Assembly: GCF_000170915.1 (NCBI RefSeq)
Contig: NZ_ABCT01000007.1
Coordinates: forward strand, 62,001-126,000
Source of the DNA: Limnobacter sp. MED105
GTDB taxonomy: Bacteria > Pseudomonadota > Gammaproteobacteria > Burkholderiales > Burkholderiaceae_B
DNA length: 64,000 nucleotides
Direction: 5' to 3'
Made by a program: the position numbers and the translations under genes. Position 1 is the first letter of the stretch. Each line of letters begins with the position of its first letter. Below are positions 9,670 through 18,508 of this stretch, in pieces. The notes below the pieces were generated by a model. The model did not search any database. It had not been told where the DNA came from and saw only the letters and a program-made list of their open reading frames with translations.

Positions 9670-10620
9670 TTACGCTTTCAACAACCCATCCAGCGTAACC
9701 GAGTCTTTCACAAACGCTCGAATGCCTTCCGCAAGTTTTTCAGTACCCATGGCATCGGCATTCAGTTCAAAGCGAAATGCCGCCTCGCCGTCTGGGAATG
9801 TCTCACGCGGTTGGGCAAGTGCCCAGTCAGCGTTCAACTCAACATTCAATGGCGTATCGTCTGCCCGCAGTTCGCCCAGCAATTCAGGGCTGATGGTCAG
9901 CAGATCGCAGCCCGCAAGCGCCTTGATTTGCCCCGCATTGCGAAAGCTGGCACCCATCACCTCTGTGCGAATTTCATTTTGTTTGTAATAGGCATAAATA
10001 CGGCGCACCGATTGCACGCCAGGGTCGTTTGCGCCTGCATTGGCTGCTTCATCCCAATTGCTACCTGCTGATTTCTTGTACCAGTCGTAAATTCGACCCA
10101 CAAAGGGCGAAATCAATTGAACACCTGCTTTGGCGCAGGCATGTGCCTGAATGGGTGAAAACAGCAGGGTAAGGTTGCAGTGAATGCCCTCTGCTTCCAG
10201 CGCCTTTGCGGCCTGAATGCCTTCCCAGGTGGAAGCAATTTTGATCAGCAGGCGCTTTTGAGTGTCAATGCCTTCAGCCCGGTACAAAGACACAATGCGG
10301 TTGGCGCGGGCTATGGTTGCTTCGGTGTCAAAGCTAAGCCTTGCATCCACTTCAGTGGAAACGCGACCAGGAATAATTTTCAGGATTTCAGTGCCAAAGG
10401 CCACCAGCAGGCGATCAGTTTGCAGCTCAAGCGGCTCATGACCAAACTTGATCTTGATTTGCTCCAGCAAGGGCAAGTATTGTGGTTTTTGAACTGCTTT
10501 TAAAATTAGCGAAGGGTTGGTGGTGGCATCTTGGGGAAGAAAGGCGGCAATTGCCTGAAAATCACCCGTATCAGCCACCACAGTGGTGGCTTGTTTCAGT
10601 TGTTCTAGTGCGTTGCTCAT
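9670..10620 (-). CDS. tal: Transaldolase
   Basis: Class I transaldolase of the non-oxidative pentose phosphate pathway, 316 residues from the ATG at 10620 ([10 protein letters not shown]), the start that matches TalB. The Schiff-base lysine is in [12 protein letters not shown] (K127). [15 protein letters not shown] and the phosphate-binding TNPSL motif are also present. A start at 10644 would add eight residues not typical of the family. It is a single-gene unit, convergent with the intergenic repeat. Confidence 0.95.
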   Translation of the reverse strand: MSNALEQLKQATTVVADTGDFQAIAAFLPQDATTNPSLILKAVQKPQYLPLLEQIKIKFGHEPLELQTDRLLVAFGTEILKIIPGRVSTEVDARLSFDTEATIARANRIVSLYRAEGIDTQKRLLIKIASTWEGIQAAKALEAEGIHCNLTLLFSPIQAHACAKAGVQLISPFVGRIYDWYKKSAGSNWDEAANAGANDPGVQSVRRIYAYYKQNEIRTEVMGASFRNAGQIKALAGCDLLTISPELLGELRADDTPLNVELNADWALAQPRETFPDGEAAFRFELNADAMGTEKLAEGIRAFVKDSVTLDGLLKA

Positions 10621-10747
10621 GTCTTGATGGTGGCGAAAATTCAACGAAGTACGGCCCAGTATAGGCGTTTAAGGCGTTTATTTGATGAATGAAATAGTAT
10701 CCTTGAGTCAGGAATTAAAAAAACACAACAAACGATGAGTACTCGCC

Positions 10748-11101
10748 ATGTATTCTGAACAAGAACTTGAACAACAACCCTTGATTGACGATGATCAGTG
10801 GGGGCGCCTCGAGAGTGAATTGGGGCTTGAGATGCTGCAGGAATTTGCGCTGGAGTTTTTTGAGGAAACCCGTGAAATCTGGTTTGTGCCTGGTTTCGAC
10901 CCTTTTTCCATGGATGAGAAAGCGTTTAAGTCCATGGCGCACCGAAGCGCCGGAGCTGCGGGCACCATAGGCTTCAAGAAACTGAGGTTCGCTTTTTTGT
11001 GCATGGAGCACAATCCGCTTGGTGAGGAAACCCGGCGCTACCTGTCTGCCATGAATGCTATTTTTCAATCGACCCAGGACTGGGTACAAAGCAAGCAATA
11101 A
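10748..11101 (+). CDS. Hpt-like histidine phosphotransfer domain protein
   Basis: Protein of 117 residues, highly acidic at the N-terminus. The segment KSMAHRSAGAAGTIGF (61-76) resembles the phosphorylated helix of Hpt domains (H-x-L/S-x-G-A/S-A-x-x-x-G), with H65 as the candidate phosphorylation site. Phosphorelay proteins of this kind shuttle phosphate between hybrid kinases and response regulators. No kinase or receiver is adjacent; dsbB follows after 3 nt. A soluble histidine kinase and a degenerate HD-GYP protein lie within 4 kb, which may be chance. Function is an inference from one motif. Confidence 0.6.
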   Translation: MYSEQELEQQPLIDDDQWGRLESELGLEMLQEFALEFFEETREIWFVPGFDPFSMDEKAFKSMAHRSAGAAGTIGFKKLRFAFLCMEHNPLGEETRRYLSAMNAIFQSTQDWVQSKQ

Positions 11102-11104
11102 ATC

Positions 11105-11608
11105 ATGCAATATTCTTCCGCACGGCCTTGGGCCAGCCTGGGCCTGGCCATTAGTTTCGGTGCGCTTGGGGCTGCACTGTTCTTTCAAATCAGCAAAGAA
11201 TGGTTTCCCTGCCCGCTGTGCATTATTCAGCGTTACGCTTACCTGGAAACTGCCTTGGGCTTTCTCGGCATTGGTTTGACCAGCAAAAAAAGCATGTGGT
11301 CATCGGTGTTTGTGTTGTTGACGCTGCTGGGGTTTCTGGCCGGGGCGGGTGTGGCTTTTTATCACGTGTGGGTGTTGTCCAACCCTTCTCAAACCTGTGG
11401 CGTCGACCCCCTGCAAAACACTTTGAATGCCTTGCCTTGGGTTCAGTACTGGCCCGATATGTTTGTTGCTGATGGTTTGTGCACCGATGAATTTCCACCC
11501 CTGTTGGGCTTGTCATTGCCCATGTGGAGCGGACTTGGTTTTCTGGCGCAAGGCCTGGTGTTGTTGATCGCTGTTCGTACTCGACAGTACGTTAAAGGCT
11601 CATGGTGA
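11105..11608 (+). CDS. dsbB: Disulfide bond formation protein DsbB
   Basis: Inner-membrane quinone reductase that reoxidises DsbA. The 167 residues form four predicted membrane helices. The first periplasmic pair is C36-P-L-C39 (FPCPLC), followed by IIQRYAY with the quinone-binding arginine. The second pair is C98 and C126 in a longer loop. The 3' end overlaps the convergent gene at 11592-11870 by 17 nt, and the start is 3 nt after the Hpt-like gene, so those two are probably cotranscribed. Confidence 0.93.
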   Translation: MQYSSARPWASLGLAISFGALGAALFFQISKEWFPCPLCIIQRYAYLETALGFLGIGLTSKKSMWSSVFVLLTLLGFLAGAGVAFYHVWVLSNPSQTCGVDPLQNTLNALPWVQYWPDMFVADGLCTDEFPPLLGLSLPMWSGLGFLAQGLVLLIAVRTRQYVKGSW

Positions 11609-11870
11609 TGGGGTTGGCCAGGGTCACCCAGTTCTGGGTACCTTGGCTGCTCAACTGTTTTCTTTCCAGGGTTTCCATATAGCCCAGCAAGGCGCCCAGT
11701 GCGTCCATGGCATGCGGGTTTTTGCTTTGCCTGACAGCATTCAGAACCACGGCCAATGCATCGTCCAGGTTGGTGTCGCTGTCTAGCAATGGCGCAGCCA
11801 TTTGAAGCTCAACCGTTTCCGGGAAGCGGAAGTCGTGTTTTGGGGTGGCGTGCAGTTGTATGGCTTGCAT
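11592..11870 (-). CDS. Hypothetical protein, 92 residues
   Basis: Not recognised. From the ATG at 11870 (MQAIQLHATPK) it would be a soluble acidic protein with a helical C-terminal half (LLDSDTNLDDALAVVLNAVRQ). The frame stays open back to 12029, but the extra 53 residues are basic and unlike the rest, and this part of the DNA also carries the 5' region of the plus-strand gene at 12050. The 17-nt overlap with dsbB at the convergent 3' ends is normal for compact genomes. That the frame is a real gene is likely but not certain. Confidence 0.5.
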   Translation of the reverse strand: MQAIQLHATPKHDFRFPETVELQMAAPLLDSDTNLDDALAVVLNAVRQSKNPHAMDALGALLGYMETLERKQLSSQGTQNWVTLANPITMSL

Positions 11871-12049
11871 GGTGGTGAACCTGAATCTGACTTGATCCAA
11901 GAATCTCACCTTTGCCTGTCTGTCCACTTTCCGAATAAACCACTTTTTTTCACTCAGTTCAGCAGATCCCTGAAGCGGACTCCACCGATCGGGCGATCTT
12001 CTTTTGGGCAAGCCACTCGTTATCAACATGACGAATAGGAGTCTGCCCC

Positions 12050-13135
12050 ATGTTGATCAATATTTCAGATGCCCAGGTGGTGCAACCTTTGTTGCAACGC
12101 AAGTCACTGTCGCCCGAGCATTTGTATCTTTATTCCGGCAAGCATTACAACCCGGGTACGCGCATGGTTGGGGAAAGCCTGGTTGCGCTGGAAACTGAAC
12201 TGACTCAATCCACTTTGCTATACCTTCAAGCGCAGGATCTGTTTGAAGAACTGGATTGTTGTTACAAGGTGTTGTCCAAAGCCTTGGTGGATGAAGAGCC
12301 TGAAACTTTCGTGTTGGTGATGGACGAGCTCGCTGGGCGGTTCAAGCACATCGCTATTCATCACTTCGACCTTGCCTACGCTTACCTGGCCTGGCACACG
12401 GCTGACGATTATCCAGTGATGCACCATATGCTGGTGGCCTTGACCCTGTTTCGAGTGGGTTTGTGCAGCAACCGGTTTTCAGAGGGCGAGTTGAGTTCGC
12501 ATTTGAAAGCCGCGTTGACCATGAACATCAGCATGTTGACTTTGCAGGCGCGTTTGCGGGCTCAAACTGAACCACTGTCGCGAGACCAGCGAGAAACCAT
12601 TCGCAAACATCCGGAGCAAAGCGCCAACAAACTGAAGTTGCTGGGTGTGAAGGATGAAATCTGGATTGAATCGGTGCGCATGCACCACGAGTTGCCCGAT
12701 GGTTCGGGGTATCCGAACCAGATACCCAACAACAATGTGGGCTCTGTGCTGTTGAGTGTGTGCGATTCGTTCAATGCAAGAATGGCCCAGCGCGACTACC
12801 GCAGCAATTTCACGGCGGAGCAGGCTGTAAAAGACCTGTTTGCCCATGCGGACCACTTGTACAGCTGTTTCACTGCCATCATTCTTGAGGAGTTGGGAAT
12901 TTACCCGGCTGGCAGCCTGGTGCAGTTAACCGGCAATCAGATTGGTTGCAGCCTGATTCGGGGTGAAACCGCAATCAGCCCGGTGGTACTGGTGTTTCGC
13001 AATTTGCCCTCTCCAGGCCCGGGCGCTGCATTGGTCGACACCTCCACCGATGGCAACAAGGTGCGCAATGCATTGCCCAGGCGAGACCTTGGTAAATTGC
13101 CCGGCCTGCTGGAGTTGTTGTCCAAGGTGGTTTAG
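12050..13135 (+). CDS. HD-GYP-like protein with a degenerate HD site
   Basis: 361 residues. HD-GYP domains hydrolyse cyclic di-GMP. The C-terminal half of the motif is intact: KHPEQSANKL (186-195), HHELPDGSGYP (212-222), CDSFNARMAQRDYR (238-251) and the trailing YPAGSLVQL (285-293). However, the H-D-I-G-K signature that should precede it reads M-N-I-S-M (158-162), so the metal-binding His-Asp pair is missing. The first 130 residues are family-specific and resemble no named domain that I can identify. A non-catalytic c-di-GMP sensor or protein-interaction role is inferred. The gene is convergent with the histidine kinase gene and overlaps it by 4 nt. Confidence 0.8.
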   Translation: MLINISDAQVVQPLLQRKSLSPEHLYLYSGKHYNPGTRMVGESLVALETELTQSTLLYLQAQDLFEELDCCYKVLSKALVDEEPETFVLVMDELAGRFKHIAIHHFDLAYAYLAWHTADDYPVMHHMLVALTLFRVGLCSNRFSEGELSSHLKAALTMNISMLTLQARLRAQTEPLSRDQRETIRKHPEQSANKLKLLGVKDEIWIESVRMHHELPDGSGYPNQIPNNNVGSVLLSVCDSFNARMAQRDYRSNFTAEQAVKDLFAHADHLYSCFTAIILEELGIYPAGSLVQLTGNQIGCSLIRGETAISPVVLVFRNLPSPGPGAALVDTSTDGNKVRNALPRRDLGKLPGLLELLSKVV

Positions 13136-14115
13136 AACGATCCGCGTTCAGGCAGTTGCAGGCTGGCCACTGTTTGATTGCCCACGCGGTTTAATTTCAG
13201 GGCGATGTGATGGCGAGAGGCAATGCGCTCGGCGGTGGCCAGGCCAATGCCTTCGCCTTCGAACTCGTCATTGCCATGCATGCGGTGAAACAGTTGAAAT
13301 TTCTGGGCATCGTGGGTTTCCGAGAAGCCCACCCCGTTGTCGATGATTTCCAGGTTGTTCGGGCTGCTTTGCCGAACAATAACTTTTGGAGACTCCACCG
13401 GTTTGGAGAATTTCACAGCGTTGTCAATCAACTCTTTGAATGCCTTCATCATCATTGGCTTGTCAAATCGCCATTTGCCTTGAACCTGGATTTCAATTGG
13501 CACAGGCGAAAAGTCGAAATGCTCGTTGACCACTTGCACCAGTGTCTCGTTGAGGTCGTGCAGTTGAACATTCAATGGGCAAACACCGAGACGCAGGTAT
13601 TCAATCAGGGCGTCCAGCAGTACACCCATGCGCTTGCCGTTCCGGCGAATTTCTTCCAGTGATTGGCTGGCCTCGGGCGGCGCATTGTCGCCCAGGTCGT
13701 CGGCCAGGAAAAAAGAGTAGGCATCGATGGCGCGAAGTGGGGCTCGGAAATCGTGGGCAATGGTGCCAGACAACCAGTTCAACTGACTGAGTAAATCGTT
13801 GTTCTCTTTCAGTTGTCGCTGGGTTTCAATGTCGACACTTTGATTCAGTTGACCCAGTGATTCTTTCAGGCTGTCAATTTCAGACTGCCGGGCGGACAGT
13901 ATTTGTTCATGTGAACTTTTGGTTTCTTTTAACTGTTCGCGTGCCAGGGCTTGCTGGCGTTTCATCTCGCTGCGCAGTTTGCTGGACAGTGATTCCAGTG
14001 CAGCCTGTTTGCTGCGCAGGTCGTTGAGTTCAAGTTGTTGGCTTGCGGCCTGCTCGGGTGTCAGCAGCCGTTGGCCGGTGACAAAAGACAGCAGTTTGAG
14101 TAGCAGGCGCAGCAC
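13132..14115 (-). CDS. Soluble sensor histidine kinase at the end of the Tad operon
   Basis: 327 residues with no receiver or PAS domain and no clear membrane span beyond a hydrophobic first turn. Residues 20-115 are a predicted coiled coil. The HisKA helix has IAHDFRAPLRAID with H121 as phosphoacceptor, of the type common in phytochrome-like kinases. The ATPase domain has N232 (N-box), DNGVGF (259-264) and GEGIGLA (287-293). The start is a GTG 8 nt after the stop of the DUF3613 gene, so it is probably cotranscribed with the pilus genes. No cognate response regulator is adjacent. A role in pilus control is inferred from position only. Confidence 0.85.
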   Translation of the reverse strand: MLRLLLKLLSFVTGQRLLTPEQAASQQLELNDLRSKQAALESLSSKLRSEMKRQQALAREQLKETKSSHEQILSARQSEIDSLKESLGQLNQSVDIETQRQLKENNDLLSQLNWLSGTIAHDFRAPLRAIDAYSFFLADDLGDNAPPEASQSLEEIRRNGKRMGVLLDALIEYLRLGVCPLNVQLHDLNETLVQVVNEHFDFSPVPIEIQVQGKWRFDKPMMMKAFKELIDNAVKFSKPVESPKVIVRQSSPNNLEIIDNGVGFSETHDAQKFQLFHRMHGNDEFEGEGIGLATAERIASRHHIALKLNRVGNQTVASLQLPERGSF

Positions 14116-14123
14116 GTAAGAAT

Positions 14124-14429
14124 TTAGTTGGTCTTGATCGTTGAAACCTGAGACACCGGTGCTTTTTGATCTTTGGAACCAATTGAATCGGTGTACGCCC
14201 GGTAGGCTTTGCCGGCTGATTCAGCGCTGTAGGCTTCAACCTCGCCCCGGTTAATTCCCTCGGCCTGCTCTTTCAGCCAGGTGCGGGTGCTTAGGCCAGT
14301 TTCCGCATCGGTGGTGCCGGAAATGTGCGATGAGCCTTGGTTTGTCGTGGGCGCAGCGTCCTGCGCGGCAACCAACAAGGGGGAGGCACTTAACACGGCT
14401 GCCAATATCCATTGCTTGCTTGAGTTCAT
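14124..14429 (-). CDS. DUF3613 exported protein of the Tad locus
   Basis: 101 residues with an N-terminal signal peptide (hydrophobic stretch about 8-21, cleavage near AAQ-DA). The mature part has the STRTWLKEQAEGINRGE and AGKAYRAYTDS blocks typical of DUF3613, a family found in tad loci of Burkholderiales. Its start overlaps the tadD stop by 4 nt. Molecular role unknown; a periplasmic accessory of the pilus is likely from context. Confidence 0.75.
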   Translation of the reverse strand: MNSSKQWILAAVLSASPLLVAAQDAAPTTNQGSSHISGTTDAETGLSTRTWLKEQAEGINRGEVEAYSAESAGKAYRAYTDSIGSKDQKAPVSQVSTIKTN

Positions 14430-15262
14430 TGGGGGTTTCCTTTGGCGTCAAAACGCCGTTTGATGGAATTGGCTTGCGACATCACCTGGTTGCGGGTGTT
14501 GTCAGACCATTGCAGTCGGTCCGCGATGTCCATGGCCATGTTGAAATCATCAAATACCAGGCCCCACAAGGCGAGGTTGGCCATGATCTTCGAATCGCCG
14601 CTGGCCAGTTGATTGGCTTTCATCAGCGTGTTGTAAGCCGGTTCTTTCTGGCCTTCCAGCAAGTACACCAAACCCAGGTCCGAGTAGGCATTGATGTTCA
14701 GCGGGTCAACCTGAATGGATTTCTCCAGTCGGGTTGCTGCGGTTTTCAAGTCGCCTCGTTCAATGGCCACTTTGCCCAAGCCATACCAAACCGGCCCGCT
14801 TTTTTGTTGACCTTGTCCGCTCAGCAGTGATTTGTAAACCAGCTCGGCTTGGTCCAGCTGGCTGGTTTTTCGCAGTGAATCGGCGCGCAGTTGTTTGCTT
14901 TGCCGATCGGATCCCCATTTTTGGTCGTAAGCATCCAGGTGGGCCAGGGCTGCGTAGGCGTTGTCCTGTTCAATCATGGTTTGAACAAGTTTCAGGTGCA
15001 GGTTTTTCTCGCGTTCGGCGCGGGCTTTTCTGGTTTGTTCGTCTTCCCGGTCAAGTTCTTTGCGTTCGGCTTCGATCAATGCATCTTGCGTGGGGCTGGT
15101 GGCACTGATGTTGGGCACGCTGGGCGTAATTGCGGGCTCGGGTGCCGGCGCAGGGGCATTGGGTGACTGCTGCGGTGTTGCACACGCGGCCAGAATCAAG
15201 GGCAAGGCGACCATGGCCAGTTGCCGACTGAATTGTCCTGAAATTAAACGACTGCTCAACAC
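14426..15262 (-). CDS. tadD: TadD-like TPR lipoprotein
   Basis: 278 residues. The signal peptide ends in the lipobox LAAC (C27), so it is a predicted outer-membrane lipoprotein. A charged helix (about 60-90) leads into tetratricopeptide repeats (KSGPVWYGLGKVAIERGDL and the INAYSDLGLVYLLEGQ repeat). TadD proteins act as pilotins or assembly scaffolds for the Tad secretin. It lies directly after tadC (3-nt gap). Confidence 0.85.
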   Translation of the reverse strand: MLSSRLISGQFSRQLAMVALPLILAACATPQQSPNAPAPAPEPAITPSVPNISATSPTQDALIEAERKELDREDEQTRKARAEREKNLHLKLVQTMIEQDNAYAALAHLDAYDQKWGSDRQSKQLRADSLRKTSQLDQAELVYKSLLSGQGQQKSGPVWYGLGKVAIERGDLKTAATRLEKSIQVDPLNINAYSDLGLVYLLEGQKEPAYNTLMKANQLASGDSKIMANLALWGLVFDDFNMAMDIADRLQWSDNTRNQVMSQANSIKRRFDAKGNPQ

Positions 15263-15265
15263 GCT

Positions 15266-16219
15266 TTAACCTCCAACCCGTTCAAATGCACGAATAATGG
15301 AGATGATACCGGGGCCGCCAGTCATGATCAGCAAGGCTGGCAGCATGGTGATCACCATCACACCAGTCAGTTTAACAGTCAGTTTGCCCATTGTTTCTTT
15401 GGCGTTGGCTCTTTCTTTTTCTACGAGTCGGTCTGAGAACTGTTTCAAAGGTTCCTGAACAGCACCACCAAACTTTTCAATTTGCTCCAGCACCTGCACG
15501 AATGATTTGAATTCGTCGCTCGAATACATGCTGCTCATTCGTTTCAACATCACTATCCAGGGTACCCCGGACTTCACCTGGGCACGAGACCGTCGCAGCA
15601 TGCGGCCAGTGATCGGCACGAGGTCGTAGAGTTGTGAGGTCATGACCTCGATGGATTGGTCTACGCTCAGGCCCACGCCTTGTAACAAGCGCATTACGTC
15701 AACCACAGCCACGAGTTCCCGTTCAAACGCAGCCTCTCGGCCTTCTCCAACCGTTTTCAGGTACCACTTGGGTGCCATGAAACCGATGCCCGTGACTGCG
15801 ATGACCTGAATCATGGGGATGGCACCAAAACCGGCATCCCAGTTCAGGAAAAGTCCAATTAGCAAGCCAAGAAGACCCAGTGCAATACGAATGAGCACAA
15901 ATCGGCTGAGGTCTTCTTCGCGTCCGAAACCGGCACGGCCCAGCAGTTTTTTGTCTTCTTCTTCAACGAAGTAAGTGAAGGCTTTTGTTTTGCTGAATTG
16001 TTGACCAAGTCGCTCAATGCGGCCTGTCAGCACACTGGTTGGAACCTGGTTTCGCATGTTCGCCGAACTTTGTACTTTGCGTCGCAGTTCAGTGTATTCA
16101 TCAATTCGGGCCAGCGCTTTTTCTTTGCGGCTGGTTTGGCTGAGAAGGCTCCACGCCAGCCCGACAAAACCCAGACCCAGCAGGAAGATGCCTATCGCCA
16201 GTAATGTGTTCATGTCCAT
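15266..16219 (-). CDS. tadC: TadC inner-membrane platform protein (GspF family)
   Basis: Type II secretion F-family protein, 317 residues from the ATG at 16219 (MDMNTLLAIG). An upstream start at 16321 would add a cysteine-rich stretch that overlaps tadB and is unlikely. The hydrophobic N-terminus, two middle membrane spans (about 105-150) and a C-terminal span (VMVITMLPALLIMTGGPGI) fit TadC. It forms the inner-membrane platform with TadB, driven by the TadA ATPase. Confidence 0.9.
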   Translation of the reverse strand: MDMNTLLAIGIFLLGLGFVGLAWSLLSQTSRKEKALARIDEYTELRRKVQSSANMRNQVPTSVLTGRIERLGQQFSKTKAFTYFVEEEDKKLLGRAGFGREEDLSRFVLIRIALGLLGLLIGLFLNWDAGFGAIPMIQVIAVTGIGFMAPKWYLKTVGEGREAAFERELVAVVDVMRLLQGVGLSVDQSIEVMTSQLYDLVPITGRMLRRSRAQVKSGVPWIVMLKRMSSMYSSDEFKSFVQVLEQIEKFGGAVQEPLKQFSDRLVEKERANAKETMGKLTVKLTGVMVITMLPALLIMTGGPGIISIIRAFERVGG

Positions 16220-16229
16220 AATGGCGCCC

Positions 16230-17138
16230 TTAAATGCTCTTGACCATGCGATAGATGATCGCAGCGCCAGCAATTTGCAAGATACCTGCAACAAACAGCA
16301 ACATGCGGCCGGTGTCGTCATTCCACATGGTGCCCAGGTAGGCCGGGTTCAGCGTGAGGATAATGCCGGCCAATGCCGGTGTTAAGCAGCACATGAACAC
16401 GGCTGACATGCGGGCTTCCGATGACATCGCCAGCATTTCCTGATGGTGTTGTTCGCGGTCGCGCAGGTACTGCGCAAGGCGGCCCAGCAAAATATCGCTC
16501 TTGCCACCATAGTTCAGCGCCAGCGCTACCACAGAGGCAATCAGTTTGAATTCGCTCAGCCCATACACCCGCGCCAGTCGGTGCATGGCCTGGTCCAGTT
16601 CCAGGCCCGCATACTGCATTTGAACTGCCAGACCCAGCGCTTCTTTCAGGGGTTGTTCGGCATTTTCAAGCGCAGTGTTGAACGACACGGTCAGGCTGTA
16701 ACCTACTGCACTGACACGCACCACACCGTCCAGAAAGTTGGGCAATTGCCCCAGCATTTGAAGTCTGCGTTTGCGCTGGCGATACAGCACATAGGCGGCA
16801 ATGCCCAGGATGGCGAGAATGAGTGCACCTGCTGCGCTGGCCGCTCCCCGAAAAACAAAGGCAGCGAGCGCCGGTATCAGCGTGAACATGGCAACGCGAA
16901 TGCCGAGTGTTCGATCAATGGTGAGGCCGGCTGAAATCAGGCTGTCTGTGATCCATTGCGGAATGTATTTTTTGCGCAGGGGGTCTTTTTCCAGCGCCAG
17001 TGGATCTCTGGACTTGCTCAGTGCTACATCCAGTCGGCTTTCCGCCAGTTTGCGGTTTTGTTCTTCAGCACCCCGGCCCAGCAACAGCAGGGCCAGAGAA
17101 ATGAATACCAAGGCAGCGGCGATCAGTCCGAATGTCAT
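16230..17138 (-). CDS. tadB: TadB inner-membrane platform protein (GspF family)
   Basis: 302 residues, type II secretion F domain. There is an N-terminal span (LIAAALVFISLALLLLG), a pair of spans at about 80-115 and a C-terminal span. The start codon overlaps the tadA stop (ATGA, 17135-17138), and tadC follows after 10 nt. Confidence 0.9.
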   Translation of the reverse strand: MTFGLIAAALVFISLALLLLGRGAEEQNRKLAESRLDVALSKSRDPLALEKDPLRKKYIPQWITDSLISAGLTIDRTLGIRVAMFTLIPALAAFVFRGAASAAGALILAILGIAAYVLYRQRKRRLQMLGQLPNFLDGVVRVSAVGYSLTVSFNTALENAEQPLKEALGLAVQMQYAGLELDQAMHRLARVYGLSEFKLIASVVALALNYGGKSDILLGRLAQYLRDREQHHQEMLAMSSEARMSAVFMCCLTPALAGIILTLNPAYLGTMWNDDTGRMLLFVAGILQIAGAAIIYRMVKSI

Positions 17139-18508
17139 GTCAGGCGGATGTGCGAGATTTTCGGGTTTTTGGGGTAGGGCACCACGGGTACCCAGTTGTC
17201 CAGCTCCTGCCCATCGGGGCCGAGTCGGCTTTCATGGCGATACAGGTCTTGAAGCAGAATATTGTCATCTACAATGCCGGCCACTTCCGTGATGCTGTAA
17301 ATGCGGCGTTTGCCAGAAGGCAGACGAACAATTTGAACAATCAGGTCGAGCGCCGAGGCAATTTGTCGGCGCAAACTCATTTCATTGCCGGTAAAGCCAG
17401 CAAAGCCAGACAACATTTCCAATCGGTGCAGGCAATCGCGGGGCGTCGAGGCGTGAATGGTACCCATGGATCCATCGTGACCCGTGCTCATCGCCTGTAG
17501 CATGTCCAGCACTTCGGCGCCGCGTACTTCGCCCACCACCACGCGGTCGGGGCGCATACGCAAGCTGTTTTTGACCAAGTCGCGAATTGAAATTGCACCT
17601 GCACCTTCGTGACCACCCGGGCGGCTTTCAAGTCGAACCACATGGTGGTGGTTCAGTTGCAATTCTGCCGTGTCTTCAATGGTGATCAAACGTTCGCCGG
17701 CTGGAATAAATTCAGCCAATACGTTCAACATGGAGGTTTTACCCGTGGAGGTTGCACCGCTCACCACCAGGTTGCAGCGTTTGCGAACGGCTTCCTGCAT
17801 CAATTCATACACACGGGCATCAAAGGTGCCCAAGCCCATCAGGTCTTCAGCGCGCAGCGGGGTGCTTCTGAATTTACGAATGGACACCACCACGCCATCA
17901 CGGGCCAGTGGGGAAATAATGACGTTGATCCGGCTGCCGTCGGGCAGGCGGGCGTCGACCATGGGGCTGGACTCATCAAGCCGGCGACCCAGCGGTGCCA
18001 GGATACGGCGAACAATTCGCAGCAGGTGTGCATTGTCGACAAAGCGAGCCTGAACACGTTCCATACGACCCATTTTGGACACATACACGTCCTTGTAGCC
18101 GTTGATCATCACGTCTTCAACGTTGGGGTCAGCCAGCAAATCTTCCAGTGGGCCAAAGCCCGCAATTTCCTTGTACAACGAGTCGGCCACGAAGGCCACC
18201 TCAGAGTCATTCAATGGAATCTGCTTGCCATAAATCAGGCTTTGCACTTCACCTTGAATAAATTTTTCAAGGGCACTGTTGTCCATTTTGGCAAAGGTAG
18301 CGCCTTTCTTTTCGATGATGGCCAAAATGTGTTCATGGGCCATTTCTTTGACATCGGCCAGCACTGCAGAGTCCATTTCGCTGACTTTCGCGGTGGCAAA
18401 CTGCAAGTCTTCTACGGCATTTGCAGCATTGGACACTGAACCTTCGGCATGCTCAGGTTCTTTGGGTTTTGGGGGCGGCGCTTCCTGGCCGAAAATGATT
18501 TCACTCAT
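17135..18508 (-). CDS. tadA: TadA/CpaF secretion ATPase
   Basis: VirB11/PulE-family ATPase that powers Flp pilus assembly. 457 residues from the ATG at 18508, chosen because it forms an ATGA overlap with the tadZ stop; an ATG four codons earlier is possible. Walker A SGATSTGKTS is at about 247-256, Walker B and the Asp/His boxes follow (LITIEDTAEL; RMRPDRVVVGEVRGAE; STGHDGSMGTIHA). The N-terminal region with PPPKPKEPEH is a flexible lead. Confidence 0.95.
   Translation of the reverse strand: MSEIIFGQEAPPPKPKEPEHAEGSVSNAANAVEDLQFATAKVSEMDSAVLADVKEMAHEHILAIIEKKGATFAKMDNSALEKFIQGEVQSLIYGKQIPLNDSEVAFVADSLYKEIAGFGPLEDLLADPNVEDVMINGYKDVYVSKMGRMERVQARFVDNAHLLRIVRRILAPLGRRLDESSPMVDARLPDGSRINVIISPLARDGVVVSIRKFRSTPLRAEDLMGLGTFDARVYELMQEAVRKRCNLVVSGATSTGKTSMLNVLAEFIPAGERLITIEDTAELQLNHHHVVRLESRPGGHEGAGAISIRDLVKNSLRMRPDRVVVGEVRGAEVLDMLQAMSTGHDGSMGTIHASTPRDCLHRLEMLSGFAGFTGNEMSLRRQIASALDLIVQIVRLPSGKRRIYSITEVAGIVDDNILLQDLYRHESRLGPDGQELDNWVPVVPYPKNPKISHIRLT

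Noticed and set aside
15266-16321. Longer TadC start at 16321
   Set aside because: The extra 34 residues are cysteine-rich, overlap tadB and do not resemble the family; ATG 16219 begins at the expected membrane segment.
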